Shown one piece after another: positions 56,401-63,108 of a stretch of DNA of 64,000 bases. Under the pieces are notes generated by a model that saw nothing but the letters and a program-made list of their open reading frames with translations, made no database searches and was not told the DNA's origin. The position numbers and the translations under genes were made by a program. Numbering within the stretch: position 1 is the first letter of the stretch; each line of letters begins with the position of its first letter. Source of the stretch: Flavobacterium sp. (lineage in GTDB: Bacteria > Bacteroidota > Bacteroidia > Flavobacteriales > Flavobacteriaceae); assembly GCA_029946065.1 (NCBI GenBank), contig JAQSDU010000014.1:985623-1049622 (forward strand), given 5' to 3'.

Positions 56401-56671
56401 GGAAGTTGTATTACTGAACTATCCAAAATTCTTTACGCCAAACGGCGATGGCTATAACGACAAATGGCAAATCAAATTTGCGTTTTACGAACCTGGTATG
56501 CAGATTTATATTTTTGATCGATACGGCAAATTATTGACCGGATTTGGCGCAGAAAGTTCCGGTTGGGACGGTACCTACAATGGCCATCAGATGCCATCCA
56601 CAGATTATTGGTTCAAGGTTATCAGGGTTGACGGAACAGTTTATAGAGGTCATTTTGCGATGAAGCGCTGA
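53405..56671 (+). CDS. Large secreted protein with T9SS type B sorting domain
   Basis: 1088 residues. Signal peptide (...FTAYCQ). Multiple Ig-like and SprB-like repeat units follow, many ending in a pattern such as AGNYRIIATQT, SGAYTVRVIDHCG, MYTVEITDSCGR, SGLYTLKAEDSCGR and AGVYTVFIKDLHGCG, typical of flavobacterial adhesins related to SprB. The C-terminal domain FFTPNGDGYNDKWQI, IYIFDRYGKLL, GWDGTYNG, DYWFKV, GHFAMKR is a textbook type B sorting signal. Type B proteins often pair with a PorP/SprF helper, but none is beside this gene. A cell-surface adhesin role is likely but inferred. Confidence 0.92.
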   Translation: MKFRLSLLVCLFATFTAYCQLSDFTLSGAATDETCQGNGKITLQTANTTVGATMLFSLYLLPNTTTPLSQFSQNSISGLVAGNYRIIATQTLGNESNTQQMDFTIVSEVQNLDFEVSSSITTNCDTTGNLQVAILSGSAPFFYEITQGVETRPLQISNLFTELQSGAYTVRVIDHCGNAEVHTFTLQLPSNNLTIGATTFPPVATSCTQIDVFNSVTPSPGSNIIYPITVTYTIHFPAGDQVIVQNYNTGPLDALDLSLTLPLFGNQTYSYDISITDSCNNPPFTATGDIDPNPAVTLSGNPNECGNEYLTVGVSNFSPPYTMNFTAFPSGFSPATLNPAYPGPFTDPGTQFGDDDHTVPLGMYTVEITDSCGRTSSADYEVINVPLLPIVQLIVPTCINPLGGVILSLPENRKIVAATIIAAPTTFPQPLPYAVPSTAINPDTGKATITGLPVGHYFIELVDECGAVYNAPPAEATLVPFTDKGLNAVPKPGCIASTGSVMIRSLNNSSLNTVIITVAPPEFQQPLPYDASAFITPQGVFYMSDLPAGSYKFVGTDNCNLTNFINQNITGYNPGVNNFNINRNCGSFDLLLHDNSNIIGDSYWFQKFNPNTNTWEHPETGTDYPDGTIPDATNSIALTNQTTIFNLTDVGTYRIIKIYQTFDGGSTNCIQKYEEFTYTGSLDILSIFSLDCIGGGGPTSVFLEVLGVPPYQFSITQPVAFDNGNSNIFNNLSSGLYTLKAEDSCGRIALVNVNVGTLLPLVAANAPTPSELLFCGTAGETTASFDLTTLNASILANQPPENYVISYHLSQDDADDNVGALTTPFTNTVNPQTIYVRVEHATLHVCHATTSFRLFVGQTPNLDTTQDNIYVCEGGKTRIFADPGFDVYEWSTGATAPYIDVDTPGVYSVDVKNQYGASFCSNSKSVTVTGSSIATFIGIETQDWTDNRNSFEVLVNGSGHYNYSLDGINYQESNVFENLLAGVYTVFIKDLHGCGIIQQEVVLLNYPKFFTPNGDGYNDKWQIKFAFYEPGMQIYIFDRYGKLLTGFGAESSGWDGTYNGHQMPSTDYWFKVIRVDGTVYRGHFAMKR

Positions 56672-56704
56672 TTTTTGTTTTCTTTGGGCTTTGATTTCTT
56701 TTAG

Positions 56705-56809
56705 GGAAATGAAGGCGATAAAGGATATGTTGGTAAATTAGGCAATATAAAACAGTTGGCAGAAATACTTAAAGATGCAGACAGAAAACAACATCAACAT
56801 AAAACTTAA
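56705..56809 (+). pseudogene. Coding relic, possible tail of a lost toxin-like gene
   Basis: A short open frame directly after an in-frame TAG (56702-56704) reads GNEGDKGYVGKLGNIKQLAE and ends at TAA 56807-56809, overlapping the start of the next gene in another frame. It lacks a start codon. The composition looks like real protein, and the position resembles the C-terminal end of a polymorphic-toxin-type protein left ahead of its immunity gene. This is inference. Confidence 0.35.
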
Positions 56810-57035
56810 ATCGTTTAAAGGAACCTTACTTCCTAAATATAAAGTGTCCGAAAGTGAAAATTACTGGAAATTGATTGGTGAAACAGGAAAAGTAATAGAT
56901 GATTTAGAAAATCACGATGGAAGAGTTTTAGTTTTATTTGATAAAAATTTAGATAAATTTAAAGTTGAAAATCATAATCCAATTAAAAATTCATTGTGGA
57001 TTAGGAAAACGGATTTAGAAATAGAAATGAAATAG
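56775..57035 (+). CDS. Small protein of unknown function (possible orphan immunity-type protein)
   Basis: 86 residues, acidic and Lys-rich, with no signal or membrane helix. Its strands (LPKYKVSESENYWKLIGETG, DGRVLVLFDKN, IKNSLWIRKTDLE) suggest a small SH3-like beta-barrel. Codon use and AT content differ little from the neighbours. It begins inside the short coding relic 56705-56809. I recognise no characterised family; the immunity idea comes only from size and from the upstream relic. Confidence 0.5.
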   Translation: MQTENNINIKLKSFKGTLLPKYKVSESENYWKLIGETGKVIDDLENHDGRVLVLFDKNLDKFKVENHNPIKNSLWIRKTDLEIEMK

Positions 57036-57158
57036 TAAGAAATAACACAAGTTGTATAGAAAATGTAACAACGGAAAGAAAGACGAAAGTACTTCAACCA
57101 ACATTAACTTGCCAAGTTTATAACCTTAAATGACAACCTTCACACAAACGTCCCAAAA

Positions 57159-57794
57159 TCAATAATATTTCTTCCAAAATTTATATGCCTGATAAATCGC
57201 CATTCCTACAAAAAACAACGGAATAATTGCCGACATCAGGTATTTTGATAAATAATCTGTATTATTTGTCACTGCGCTTAAAAAGAGCACCAACGAAAGC
57301 ATTCCGAAAAAAGTCCCAGTTAAAGTTCCTGCCAAATACGTAAATTTTCCATTGTTTTCAACCGAAATATGTTTGGCGTTAATCAGATAAAGATTCCAAC
57401 CTGTCCAAAACGGAATTTGAATAAAGTTCAGGCAACTCGCAATAATGCCGATCCAAAAAGGCAAATAGGCTGTGTATTTACTAAAAACACTCGTTTCTGA
57501 GGCAGTCGATTGCGAACCGGCATAAAAACTCCACGCCAATAGCAGCATGAAAAAAACCGAAAACAGTTCAATATATTTAATGATTTTTTTGTTGTTTGCA
57601 AGTTTATTCGCAAAAATGAGTGTGCTGAAAATGACAACAGCTTCAATGATTACAACGCCCAACAAAAAAGCTGAAAGGCTTGCCATACCAGATTTCGCAT
57701 AAATATTAAACCCTATAATATTGAGATAACCCAATGGAATCGAACCGATATAACTCACTAAAAAACCCACCAATATGTTTTTTAGTGCTTTCAT
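57159..57794 (-). CDS. LysE/RhtB-like multi-pass membrane protein (probable exporter)
   Basis: 211 residues with about six membrane helices. The N-terminal LVSYIGSIPLGYLNIIGFNIY corresponds to the G-x-x-x-P-G-P-x-N region of LysE-type amino-acid exporters. A central helix pair with FWTGWNLYL and a final GMAIYQAYKFWKK complete the layout. Identity to known exporters appears low. It is the last gene of a compact operon, 1 bp after the ATP-grasp gene, so it may export that pathway's product. Confidence 0.65.
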   Translation of the reverse strand: MKALKNILVGFLVSYIGSIPLGYLNIIGFNIYAKSGMASLSAFLLGVVIIEAVVIFSTLIFANKLANNKKIIKYIELFSVFFMLLLAWSFYAGSQSTASETSVFSKYTAYLPFWIGIIASCLNFIQIPFWTGWNLYLINAKHISVENNGKFTYLAGTLTGTFFGMLSLVLFLSAVTNNTDYLSKYLMSAIIPLFFVGMAIYQAYKFWKKYY

Positions 57795-57795
57795 A

Positions 57796-58863
57796 TCAGA
57801 AATTTATAATTTTAGCGCTTTGGCGATTGTGCAGTCGGTATTGCTCCATTCCGTCTTTGTAATTCAGATATGGCGCCCCTTTTTTGTGGTTTTCTACGCT
57901 AATCTCATACATATAACGAATGTGTCGGATGAGTTCTTTCCATGCGAAAAATATGGAATGTTTCGGATCATAAATATGCGTTGGCTCACTCGCTGCGCCA
58001 TTCAACTCGACGATCGAAAAGTTTTTACCTTCTTCCAATTCTTCGAGTGTATTGTACATCAAATCAATCCTTCCAAAATAAAATCCGTCAATTTGAAGGC
58101 AAATTTCATTCATAACTGCGTTGAGTTTTGGTGTGATCCAATCGCAACCATCTATGAATTTTGCGCCGCGAGCATGATTGCCATAAGGCACAAGATTGAT
58201 TTTTTCTCCCAATTGAGGAATTTCGTTCAGTTTAGCGCCATATTCTCTCTGCAAAGCTTTTAACTGCATTTCGTAACGCGGATCTTGCTTTAATAAATGC
58301 TCAATATCGGAAACGCCATCGCCAATGATGATCAAAAATTCTTTCGCCACAATTCCGGTCACGCGACCTTCTTTCTCATGCGGATAACGCACATAAAAAA
58401 CCCCAATTTCATTTGGATACGGAATTAAATCTTGCACTAAATAATCAAAGTTGGCTTTTTCAGCATAAGCTTTTAAGTCATTGTGCGAATCGATTTTTTT
58501 AACGGCAGAGCCGCGTAATCCTATGTCCGGCTTGGCAATCATCGGATATTGAATGCCAGAAGTTGTAATGATATTTTGTATTTCCGCGAAAGCGGTATTT
58601 TCCTTAATCAGTTCCGTTTTGGGATAATATTGTGGCGGAATCAAATCGTATATTTCTTTCTTAGATTCCATTATAAAACCGCCATTCTTAATTGTTGGAT
58701 TACTGGCGTTAAAGAAAAAAATCGTCCGTGCTCGCAGCGCATAATAAGCCCACAAAAAGTAAATAGGGATATAAACAATCAAAAAAGGCCAGTATTCCCA
58801 ATGGGTCAATTTGTGGAAGAAGAGTTTCAAAAGCGGTGGTTTATAATGAAAATGAATTCGCAA
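57796..58863 (-). CDS. ATP-grasp ligase-like protein with N-terminal membrane helix
   Basis: 355 residues. A membrane helix lies at about 25-43. An ATP-grasp fold follows, with the nucleotide-binding lysine in YPMIAKPDIGLRG, a hinge VQDLIPYPNEIGVFYVRYP, and metal-binding GRIDLM and SIVELNGAASEP near the C-terminus. It resembles D-Ala-D-Ala ligase-type carboxylate-amine ligases but is not Ddl: no Ddl signature is visible and the membrane anchor is unusual. Substrates unknown. Its start overlaps the end of the NRDE gene by 23 bp. Confidence 0.78.
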   Translation of the reverse strand: MRIHFHYKPPLLKLFFHKLTHWEYWPFLIVYIPIYFLWAYYALRARTIFFFNASNPTIKNGGFIMESKKEIYDLIPPQYYPKTELIKENTAFAEIQNIITTSGIQYPMIAKPDIGLRGSAVKKIDSHNDLKAYAEKANFDYLVQDLIPYPNEIGVFYVRYPHEKEGRVTGIVAKEFLIIIGDGVSDIEHLLKQDPRYEMQLKALQREYGAKLNEIPQLGEKINLVPYGNHARGAKFIDGCDWITPKLNAVMNEICLQIDGFYFGRIDLMYNTLEELEEGKNFSIVELNGAASEPTHIYDPKHSIFFAWKELIRHIRYMYEISVENHKKGAPYLNYKDGMEQYRLHNRQSAKIINF

Positions 58864-59548
58864 ATTCGTGTTCGCGAATCAGGTCATAGTGCGACATCAA
58901 GACCTTTTTTTTTTCAATTACGGTTTGGGTAATGCTGAGGGTTTTCATGGCATCATTGCGGTTGATGACGAGTCCGTTTTGAGCATTGCCTTCTTCGGTA
59001 TAACGATGAAAATTATACATTTCAACAGCGGAAATTTCAGGTTTTGTGTCAAGGAAATTATAAAACCATTCCTGTCTTGCATCTCTTACTTCCTTTGGAT
59101 AAAGCGTCGATGAAGACCAAATATGATTTTGCTCAGGATCTAACTGTACCATTTCCTTTTGGATACCGTTCCAGCGCAATTGGTATAATTTACGCATTTC
59201 AAAAAGCACCAAAGTGAACGGCTCTATGTTGTCTAAATCAATATCCTGCCACATTTTTAACGGAGAATCGCCACTTATGATATCCAATACAATCAGACCG
59301 CGGCTTTTTCGGTAGGGCAATTTCACTTCATGTTTCTCTGACGCACCGTTGAGTAAAACTAGTACATTTCCGGTTTCGTCGATAGCATACCAAGTACCAC
59401 CGGCTTTTGGATCCTTAGGAAAGATGAGTTTTTTATCGTTGACAGTATAACTTTGAGGTTCAATCGCAGGCTCCCTTAACACCTGCTCATCCCTATTGGA
59501 AGTGATGATGATCTTATCGTTTGCCTTTACAAAACTTACTGTGCACAT
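58841..59548 (-). CDS. NRDE-family (TANGO2-like) protein
   Basis: 235 residues starting Met-Cys-Thr. The exposed Cys2 and the SNRDE motif at 17-21 define the NRDE/TANGO2 family, which has an N-terminal-nucleophile-like fold. Other conserved points are AGGTWYAID, LLNGA and WSSSTLYP. The eukaryotic TANGO2/HRG-9 group has been linked to haem trafficking; the bacterial role is not settled. It overlaps both neighbours, the DinB-like gene by 13 bp and the ATP-grasp gene by 23 bp. Confidence 0.85.
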   Translation of the reverse strand: MCTVSFVKANDKIIITSNRDEQVLREPAIEPQSYTVNDKKLIFPKDPKAGGTWYAIDETGNVLVLLNGASEKHEVKLPYRKSRGLIVLDIISGDSPLKMWQDIDLDNIEPFTLVLFEMRKLYQLRWNGIQKEMVQLDPEQNHIWSSSTLYPKEVRDARQEWFYNFLDTKPEISAVEMYNFHRYTEEGNAQNGLVINRNDAMKTLSITQTVIEKKKVLMSHYDLIREHEFANSFSL

Positions 59549-60024
59549 TGGTTCTTATATTCTATTGTTGAACGTGCAACGCCGAAGTTGCTATCGATGG
59601 TCACATTTTCACATTGCAGAATGGCTACCTTAATAAGGGCTTGATGGTGGATGCAGTGTTCGAGATTATATAATAATTCTCTGAAATAATTGCTCTCTAT
59701 TCGAATTTCTTCACCGTCGATGATTTGTTGTAAATCGATAAACTTATTTTCCTTCTCTAAATTGTCTTGGATGGCATGGATGGATTTTTTGGCAAAATCT
59801 GTATTCGTCTGTATCAAGATGTTGCGTTTGCGCTTGTCATAATTAACCAATCCTGAAACATAGTTATTCTCCAAACATTGAAACATTTCGATGATGTGAC
59901 GCGTGTGTTCTCCAATGGTGGCGTTGCTCAGTGCGACACATGGCTTGGAATATTCGCTGTCGGAAAGCTGGTCCAAAAGATCAACCAATTCGTTCAAGCT
60001 ATTATTTATAGAAGGTATGAGCAT
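59536..60024 (-). CDS. DinB-superfamily protein
   Basis: 162 residues, a four-helix-bundle layout. The likely metal triad is His40 (GEHTRH), His123 and His127 (LEHCIHHQAL), the H ... HxxxH spacing of DinB/YfiT proteins. Members include thiol S-transferases of the bacillithiol and mycothiol type, but many are uncharacterised. It is the first gene of the DinB-NRDE-ATP-grasp-LysE unit. Only 2 bp separate it from the DoxX gene upstream, so the YHS-DoxX pair may feed the same transcript. Confidence 0.78.
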   Translation of the reverse strand: MLIPSINNSLNELVDLLDQLSDSEYSKPCVALSNATIGEHTRHIIEMFQCLENNYVSGLVNYDKRKRNILIQTNTDFAKKSIHAIQDNLEKENKFIDLQQIIDGEEIRIESNYFRELLYNLEHCIHHQALIKVAILQCENVTIDSNFGVARSTIEYKNQCAQ

Positions 60025-60026
60025 AT

Positions 60027-60416
60027 TTATATCTTAAATTTTATCAAATCTGGGATTTTCTCTTTATTTTGAAACACTAAAATCGTACTGCAAATAAATG
60101 TTATTAAAGCCAAAGAAAAAAGCAAACCACCATCATTTTTTACTATTGTGCCGATTACAAATATATGCGAAAAAATCGCACCAATCATAACGCCGCAGCT
60201 TAACAAAGCACCTAAAAGTGTTGTTCTCGGAATTAAAATCAAAATTGCCGCAATTAATTCAGCAATACCTGAGCCAATCCGTCCATACGGTTCAATGCCC
60301 AGTTTTGAAAAAATATAGACACTTTCTTCGGCTCCGGTAAATTTAAAAAATAAAGTCTGAAAAAGAATAACGGCGGCGATAATTCTTAATGTCCATGCAA
60401 AAATTGAATTTTTCAT
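60027..60416 (-). CDS. DoxX-family membrane protein
   Basis: 129 residues from ATG 60416 with four membrane helices: one N-terminal (WTLRIIAAVILFQTLFFKF), then G-I-A-E-L-I-A-A-I-L-I-L-I, a Gly/Ala-rich third and a C-terminal helix. F-K-F-x-G-x-E and GRIGSGIAELIAAILILIPR are the DoxX signature. DoxX proteins are linked to thiol or respiratory redox functions, but their reaction is unclear. The upstream ATG at 60440 is rejected because it would overlap the YHS gene by 22 bp. Starts 2 bp after the YHS stop. Confidence 0.82.
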   Translation of the reverse strand: MKNSIFAWTLRIIAAVILFQTLFFKFTGAEESVYIFSKLGIEPYGRIGSGIAELIAAILILIPRTTLLGALLSCGVMIGAIFSHIFVIGTIVKNDGGLLFSLALITFICSTILVFQNKEKIPDLIKFKI

Positions 60417-60418
60417 AA

Positions 60419-60925
60419 TTATCCGTTTATTTTTTTCCATGATAAATCTGCTTTTTTCTTTAGGCTCGCCTCGTCTTTATTCCAAGATTTCAGTGTATTA
60501 TTGAAATAGGCATTATAAAACAAAAACAATTTACCGTCGATAATCTTAAATGTCTCCGGATCTATTTCCACTTTTTCTCCTGTTGCACCCATCGCATAAG
60601 CGCACCATCCTCCATATTGCGGCTCATAACCAGCAGGGTTTTTCGCAAAAGTATCTTTGTCGGCTTGAGAAGCAAAATAGTAAACGGCGCCTTCATAAGC
60701 CGATGCGATTTCTTTTTTGCCTTTCACTGCTTTTCCTTGTTTGAAATATGCCACCGGGTCATATCCCTGAATGGCCACTTTTTTTTCTAAATTAAAATTG
60801 GCAGTTCTTTTCCCTTCCTGTGCAAATGCGGTTACGGCTATAAATGCAACGATGGCTAAAAATAAATTACGTTTTTTCACACCAATAGGTTTGCTTTTTT
60901 CCAAATTGTTTGTCTTTGTTTTCAT
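60419..60925 (-). CDS. YHS-domain protein, exported
   Basis: 168 residues from ATG 60925. An N-terminal hydrophobic signal segment (FLAIVAFIAVTAFAQ) is followed by the YHS-type domain: KVAIQGYDPVAYFKQGKAVKG, YYFASQADKDTFAKNPAGYEPQYGGWCAYAM. A single Cys sits in GGWCAYA. YHS domains bind metals or act near copper handling, but this form is uncharacterised. Paired with DoxX downstream in an arrangement common in Flavobacteriaceae. A perfect minus-strand -7 box TACCTTTG lies at 60947-60954, 21 bp before the start. Confidence 0.82.
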   Translation of the reverse strand: MKTKTNNLEKSKPIGVKKRNLFLAIVAFIAVTAFAQEGKRTANFNLEKKVAIQGYDPVAYFKQGKAVKGKKEIASAYEGAVYYFASQADKDTFAKNPAGYEPQYGGWCAYAMGATGEKVEIDPETFKIIDGKLFLFYNAYFNNTLKSWNKDEASLKKKADLSWKKING

Positions 60926-61107
60926 AATTAATGTTTTTAATTTTGACAAAGGTACAGTAGTGTTAAAAAGGGTTTTGTCGGCTATCTTGCAAAGGCGATG
61001 AAATTAATGAGCTTTATTTTTGTTACACAGCGTATCACTGAGATCACACGCCGAACCGCAAAGTTTTTTAGTTTGCAAATTCTATGATTTTTACCGATTG
61101 ATAGCTG

Positions 61108-61785
61108 CTATAATTTGGAAATATCCGTAATAATGATTTCTTTTCGATTGTAAATTAACTGTCCGCTGTTTTCCATTTCATTCAAAAGTAAAGTTGCCGT
61201 TTGCCGCGAAGTACAGATGATTTGTGCGATATCAGCTTGAGTAAGGTAATTTTCAATCGTCACAACTCCATCTTTAACAACACCTTCTCTTTCCGCCCAA
61301 TCTTTTAGGAATTGGTGTAGTCGCGTTTTTGCATCTTTGGAAACGAGATTCGAATAACTGTTCCTGACGCGTTTCATCTTCAATCCGACGAATTTGGTAT
61401 AACTGATCGCGAGTCCTGGATTCTTCAATAATAAATCTTCAAAATCCGACATTAGAAAACTGCATATTGATACTTCATTGGACAGTACTTTTGCGAATTC
61501 ATTCACTTCTTTATCGGCTTCCAGTGAAAGTTCACCGAACAAATCGCCTTTTTGGATAATGTCTTTAATGGTTTCTTCACCATTTTCATCAACAGAAACG
61601 ATTTTAATAGCGCCTCGTTTCAGCAAAAAAATCCGCGGCACTTCTGTATCAGAAAAATAAATAATTTCGCCTTTTGCTGCTTTTTTAAAGCCCGTGATGA
61701 TACACAATTGTTTGATTTGACCAAAACTCAACGCTCGGAACAACTTGTGATCACGCAAATACCAGTATTTTAGCTCGTCGTACAT
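61108..61785 (-). CDS. Crp/Fnr-family transcription regulator
   Basis: 225 residues. An N-terminal cyclic-nucleotide-binding beta-roll (YFSDTEVPRIFLLKRGAIKIVS, GDLFGELSL) joins through a long helix to a winged HTH (LTQADIAQIICTSRQTATLLLNEM). It has no N-terminal Cys cluster of the Fnr type, so an iron-sulphur sensor is unlikely. The ligand is unknown. It lies upstream of the YHS-DoxX genes on the same strand, with 180 bp between, and could control them; no binding site was identified. Confidence 0.92.
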   Translation of the reverse strand: MYDELKYWYLRDHKLFRALSFGQIKQLCIITGFKKAAKGEIIYFSDTEVPRIFLLKRGAIKIVSVDENGEETIKDIIQKGDLFGELSLEADKEVNEFAKVLSNEVSICSFLMSDFEDLLLKNPGLAISYTKFVGLKMKRVRNSYSNLVSKDAKTRLHQFLKDWAEREGVVKDGVVTIENYLTQADIAQIICTSRQTATLLLNEMENSGQLIYNRKEIIITDISKL

Positions 61786-61807
61786 ATTGTAAAAGTAAGA
61801 AAAATAA

Positions 61808-61833
61808 AAACCCTTCCATCGTTGAAAGGGTTT
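61808..61833 (-). terminator. Terminator after the acyl-CoA dehydrogenase gene
   Basis: AAACCCTT (61808-61815) pairs with AAGGGTTT (61826-61833) around a 10-base loop. On the minus strand it is followed by a T-rich run. It is 36 bp past the gene. Confidence 0.7.
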
Positions 61834-61868
61834 AAAATTGAAATTTTTATTTGGAATTGGAGGGTGAT

Positions 61869-63011
61869 TTATTCCGTTAAAATTGCTCTTGAAATTACGA
61901 TTTTTTGGATTTCAGAAGTACCTTCATAAATTTGGGTGATTTTGGCATCGCGCATCATTCGTTCTACATGGTATTCTTTTACATAGCCGTTTCCTCCATG
62001 AATTTGCACTGCTTCTACCGCTGTATCCATAGCAGTTTGCGATGCAAAAAGTTTGGCCATTGCGCCGCTTAAATCATAATTTTGGTGCATGTCTTTGTCC
62101 CAAGCTGCTTTCAAGCAAAGGTGACGTGAACATTCAATATTCACCGCCATATCAGCCAGTTTAAACGCAATAGCTTGATGGTTTGAAATTGCTTTCCCAA
62201 AGGCTTTACGTTCTTTAGAATATTTTAATGCCAGTTCATAGGCACCGGATGCGATTCCTAAAGCTTGGGATGCAATTCCGATCCTTCCGCCTGCAAGCGT
62301 TTTCATGGCGAATTTGAATCCGAAACCATCTTCCCCGATTCTGTTTGCTTTTGGTACTTTCACATCCGAAAACATCAGCGAATGCGTATCAGATCCGCGA
62401 ATGCCCATTTTTTGTTCTTTCGGTCCGATTTCAAAGCCAGGCATGTCTTTGGTCATTATTAGTGCGTTGATGCCTTTGCTTTTTTTCTCCACATCTGTTT
62501 GTGCGATCACGATATAAAAATCGGCGGTATTGCCATTGGTAATCCAGTTTTTGGTGCCGTTTACTAGATAATAATCACCTTTATCAATCGCTGTAGTTCG
62601 TTGCGAAGTTGCGTCACTTCCAGCTTCAGGTTCAGAAAGGCAGAAAGCACCGTGAATTTGCCCGGAAGCTAGTTTTGGCAACCATTCCATTTTTTGTTCT
62701 TCGGAACCGAAAGCCTGTAGGCCCCAGCATACTAAGGAATTGTTTACCGACATCACTACCGAAGCCGAAGCATCAACTTTTGAAATTTCTTCCATCGCCA
62801 ACACATACGAAATTGTATCGAGTCCGCTACCGCCATACTTGGGGTCAACCATCATGCCCATAAAACCCAATTCGCCCATTTTTCTAATTTGTTCGGTCGG
62901 GAAAATCTGCTTTTCATCTCTTTCAATCACTCCCGGAAGCAGTTCATTTTGTGCAAAATCCCTAGCTGCCTGCTGAATCATTAAATGCTCTTCGGTAAGT
63001 TTAAAATCCAT
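61869..63011 (-). CDS. Acyl-CoA dehydrogenase
   Basis: 380 residues, typical for soluble tetrameric enzymes. FAD-binding and substrate motifs are clear: LSEPEAGSDATSQRTTA, WITNGNTADFYIV, AFGKAISNHQAIAFKLADM, QIHGGNGYVKEYHVERMMRD. The catalytic base is Glu363 in QIYEGTSEIQ, the short/medium-chain (butyryl-CoA) position. It oxidises acyl-CoA and passes electrons to ETF. Chain-length choice cannot be fixed by eye. Lone gene with its own promoter, divergent from anmK. Confidence 0.94.
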   Translation of the reverse strand: MDFKLTEEHLMIQQAARDFAQNELLPGVIERDEKQIFPTEQIRKMGELGFMGMMVDPKYGGSGLDTISYVLAMEEISKVDASASVVMSVNNSLVCWGLQAFGSEEQKMEWLPKLASGQIHGAFCLSEPEAGSDATSQRTTAIDKGDYYLVNGTKNWITNGNTADFYIVIAQTDVEKKSKGINALIMTKDMPGFEIGPKEQKMGIRGSDTHSLMFSDVKVPKANRIGEDGFGFKFAMKTLAGGRIGIASQALGIASGAYELALKYSKERKAFGKAISNHQAIAFKLADMAVNIECSRHLCLKAAWDKDMHQNYDLSGAMAKLFASQTAMDTAVEAVQIHGGNGYVKEYHVERMMRDAKITQIYEGTSEIQKIVISRAILTE

Positions 63012-63054
63012 AATATTTATAAATAATGTTTGGCGTTTGTTGTTTATTTGTGTC

Positions 63055-63086
63055 CAAATGTAAATATTTATTATCAGATTTTCAAT
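63055..63086 (-). promoter_or_regulatory. Candidate promoter of the acyl-CoA dehydrogenase gene
   Basis: TACATTTG (63062-63055 on the minus strand) matches TAnnTTTG exactly. ATTG, three of four bases of the -33 box, lies 20 bp upstream. It is 43 bp before the start codon. Confidence 0.5.
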
Positions 63087-63108
63087 CAGAAACCGTAATT
63101 TTGAATGG

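Noticed and set aside
57796..58863. D-alanine--D-alanine ligase (ddl)
   Set aside because: It shares only the general ATP-grasp motifs, carries an N-terminal membrane helix, and is not near cell-wall genes.
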